A program made the position numbers and the translations under genes. A stretch of DNA of 64,000 nucleotides from positions 1 to 64,000 of the forward strand of contig JAJRYV010000041.1 of NCBI GenBank assembly GCA_024275575.1. The letters are read 5' to 3'. Source of the stretch: a bacterium (GTDB taxonomy: Bacteria; Zhuqueibacterota; Zhuqueibacteria; Zhuqueibacterales; Geothermadaptataceae). Positions within the stretch are counted from its first letter, which is position 1, and every line of letters starts with the position of its first letter. Of this stretch, positions 62,745 to 64,000 are shown piece by piece. The notes under the pieces were generated by a model. The model saw only the letters and a program-made list of their open reading frames with translations. It had not been told where the DNA came from and made no database searches.

Positions 62745-63043
62745 GGGTAAAAATTTCCTCAGAGAAGAAGACGGTTGCGCCTTTTTTATATTAAGTTTTA
62801 ATAATCTAAAACTTAAATCAAAACTTGCAATTGAATTTAAGGAGGCATCAGGAGGGTAAGGCTGCAAAACTTCTTCTGTATTCCAATGATTCATTCAGAG
62901 TTGTTTTTCCGGATTTTTTATTCAGGGCGGGATGATGAAATGTTAAGACAAATGCAGGAAAGGATGAGTGATACAGCGGGAAATACGCCATCGGCTCAGA
63001 CGAAAATCCCGCGGCTCGAATGTGATTTGAACTGGTGGTAGAT

Positions 63044-63558
63044 TTATTTATAGGCGATTGGTGCCTGCTGGAATACGTACTTGCATTCATCACATTCAAA
63101 ATAGTACTTGTTATCGGCGAAAACGAAACTCAGATTCTGGCTGTCGGCGACCGCTTTTTGTATCAGCGCCTGACAGACCGGACATTTTGTATCCGCATTT
63201 TCCTCGGCAACATGCTGGTATTTTAGTTGATGCAGGCTGGTGACGTAATAACTCAGATAATGGATTTCGTCTTCTGATAACTTGATCGGTGGCATTTGCG
63301 AGGCTTCGACAAACTTCAGGTGGGTTTGCACAAACATCGTATCAGTGGCGATAACCGGACGGGTGAGATCTTTCACTTTACCGCTGGCGATCAAATTTTC
63401 GTCTTCATGGCAAAAAGCACATTTTTTGCCGTATATATTTCCTTCCCGCGGGAGAGGCGATCGAGATTTTGGGTTTGCGTCTGATCAGATGATTTGCTGC
63501 AGGAAATAACGACAATGGCAGAAAAAAGAAGCATGAGAATACTTTTGTATGTTTTCAT
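63044..63558 (-). pseudogene. Frameshifted cytochrome c lipoprotein with C-terminal YHS-like domain
   Basis: An ideal GGAGG site lies 7 bases before ATG 63558. The protein has a lipoprotein signal (AIVVISC) and reads RLSRGKEIYTAKN, then leaves frame. At the A6 run (plus-strand T-run 63422-63427), one added base would give AKKCAFCHEDENLIASGKVK and continue in the second frame through TDTMFVQTHLKFVEASQMPP with the axial Met, restoring the heme motif CxxCH. The C-terminal ~45 residues (CPVCQALIQK, NKYYFECDECKYVFQQAP) resemble a YHS/TRASH metal-binding domain. The gene would be a c-type cytochrome fused to a metal-binding module. As written it is broken. Confidence 0.75.
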
Positions 63559-64000
63559 ATCAATCCTCCATACATAACATGATGGTGTATCGATGTGGCG
63601 AACATATTGCTGACACTGGTTATTTATGTTATATAATAATGAATTATAATATGAAAACAAGGATAATTTATTACATTTCACTGGAAAGCGGCGACGATTG
63701 AATCGATATAATTGGTTTTAAATTAATAGGTTAAGCCATATTTTTATCCGGCATGATATATGAATAATACTTATTAAATTAATGTTATTTCCAGCCGGTT
63801 GTGGTTTGTGTTTAAGATGCGCCATTGGCTGCTGCTCCTTGCATCCTGCCCCGCAGATGTGAATAAATGAGAATTTTTATGGTCAATTTTTTTTGGGGGA
63901 CATTGCTCGATACCCGACAAATGAACCAAAAACAATGCAAAAACTGCCAAACCATAGCTGCGATTGTGGTATGATCTTTAGATAAAGGCAACTGAATACA
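63559..64000. other. Terminal intergenic region, no gene seen
   Basis: A/T-rich sequence from the cytochrome leader to the window edge has no ORF with a ribosome site. A short frame from 63919 (MNQKQCKNCQ) stops after 17 codons and is not supported. Confidence 0.5.

Noticed and set aside
63919-63970. Short plus-strand frame with two Cys pairs at the window end
   Set aside because: It stops after 17 codons and has no ribosome site.
1-64000. tRNA, rRNA, CRISPR or prophage features
   Set aside because: Reading both strands gave no cloverleaf with a consistent T-arm, no rRNA-like blocks, no evenly spaced direct repeats and no phage structural genes.

Overview
The window looks like chromosomal DNA of a diderm bacterium of the FCB superphylum, perhaps near KSB1, Calditrichota or Ignavibacteria. 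The evidence is a TonB-dependent receptor with a carboxypeptidase-regulatory-like N-terminus, secreted proteins ending in an NYPNPF-type FlgD-like sorting domain, DUF3810 and DUF5989 proteins, and many lipoproteins. The phylum is an inference. No phage, plasmid, CRISPR, rRNA or tRNA signal was seen.

Layout. 1-10 kb: a large surface protein cut by the window edge, a saccharopine dehydrogenase-like enzyme, alkaline phosphatase, an FnIII/sorting-domain protein and a TonB receptor. 10.5-18.2 kb: mnmA, then the pyruvate dehydrogenase complex (aceE, aceF, lpdA). The aceE N-terminus is cut by an in-frame TAG exactly where the family has Trp. 18.2-24.4 kb: a TAT-exported aldo/keto reductase, a metal-uptake locus (His/Cys-rich small protein, outer-membrane barrel protein, ZnuA-like binding protein, ZnuB-like permease, but no ATPase) and a P1 peptidase. 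24.5-30.4 kb: a YcaQ-type DNA glycosylase, an unlisted 52-aa DUF5989 protein, a decayed secreted-protein gene, a MATE transporter and a Ste24-like protease. 30.5-34.5 kb (minus): a TolB-like lipoprotein, a Trm112-like protein, a 58-aa protein, rpmG, rpmB, a 68-aa protein, and a lipoprotein with MORN-like repeats. 34.8-42.4 kb: DUF3810 protease, glycogen phosphorylase, era, a SUMF1-domain protein and proS.

42.9-48.7 kb is the least explained part. It holds a lipoprotein followed by four closely packed genes: a TonB-like inner-membrane protein with an unfamiliar C-terminus, a helical periplasmic protein, and two tandem paralogous exported proteins. This is my best candidate for an undescribed envelope system. 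48.7-64 kb, mostly minus strand: a GNAT-like protein, a geranylgeranyl-reductase-type flavoprotein, two amidohydrolase genes (one a double-domain protein), an AraC-like regulator, a MauE-rhodanese fusion, a CPBP protease, an M1 peptidase, a PNPOx-fold protein, a GNAT, and a cytochrome c gene whose CxxCH motif is split by a one-base frameshift.

Several genes carry single-base lesions (aceE TAG; frameshifts near 27380, 51355 and 63422). They are either real gene decay or sequence errors. Intergenic regions are rich in hairpins and dispersed repeats, including a two-copy MITE-like inverted-repeat element.
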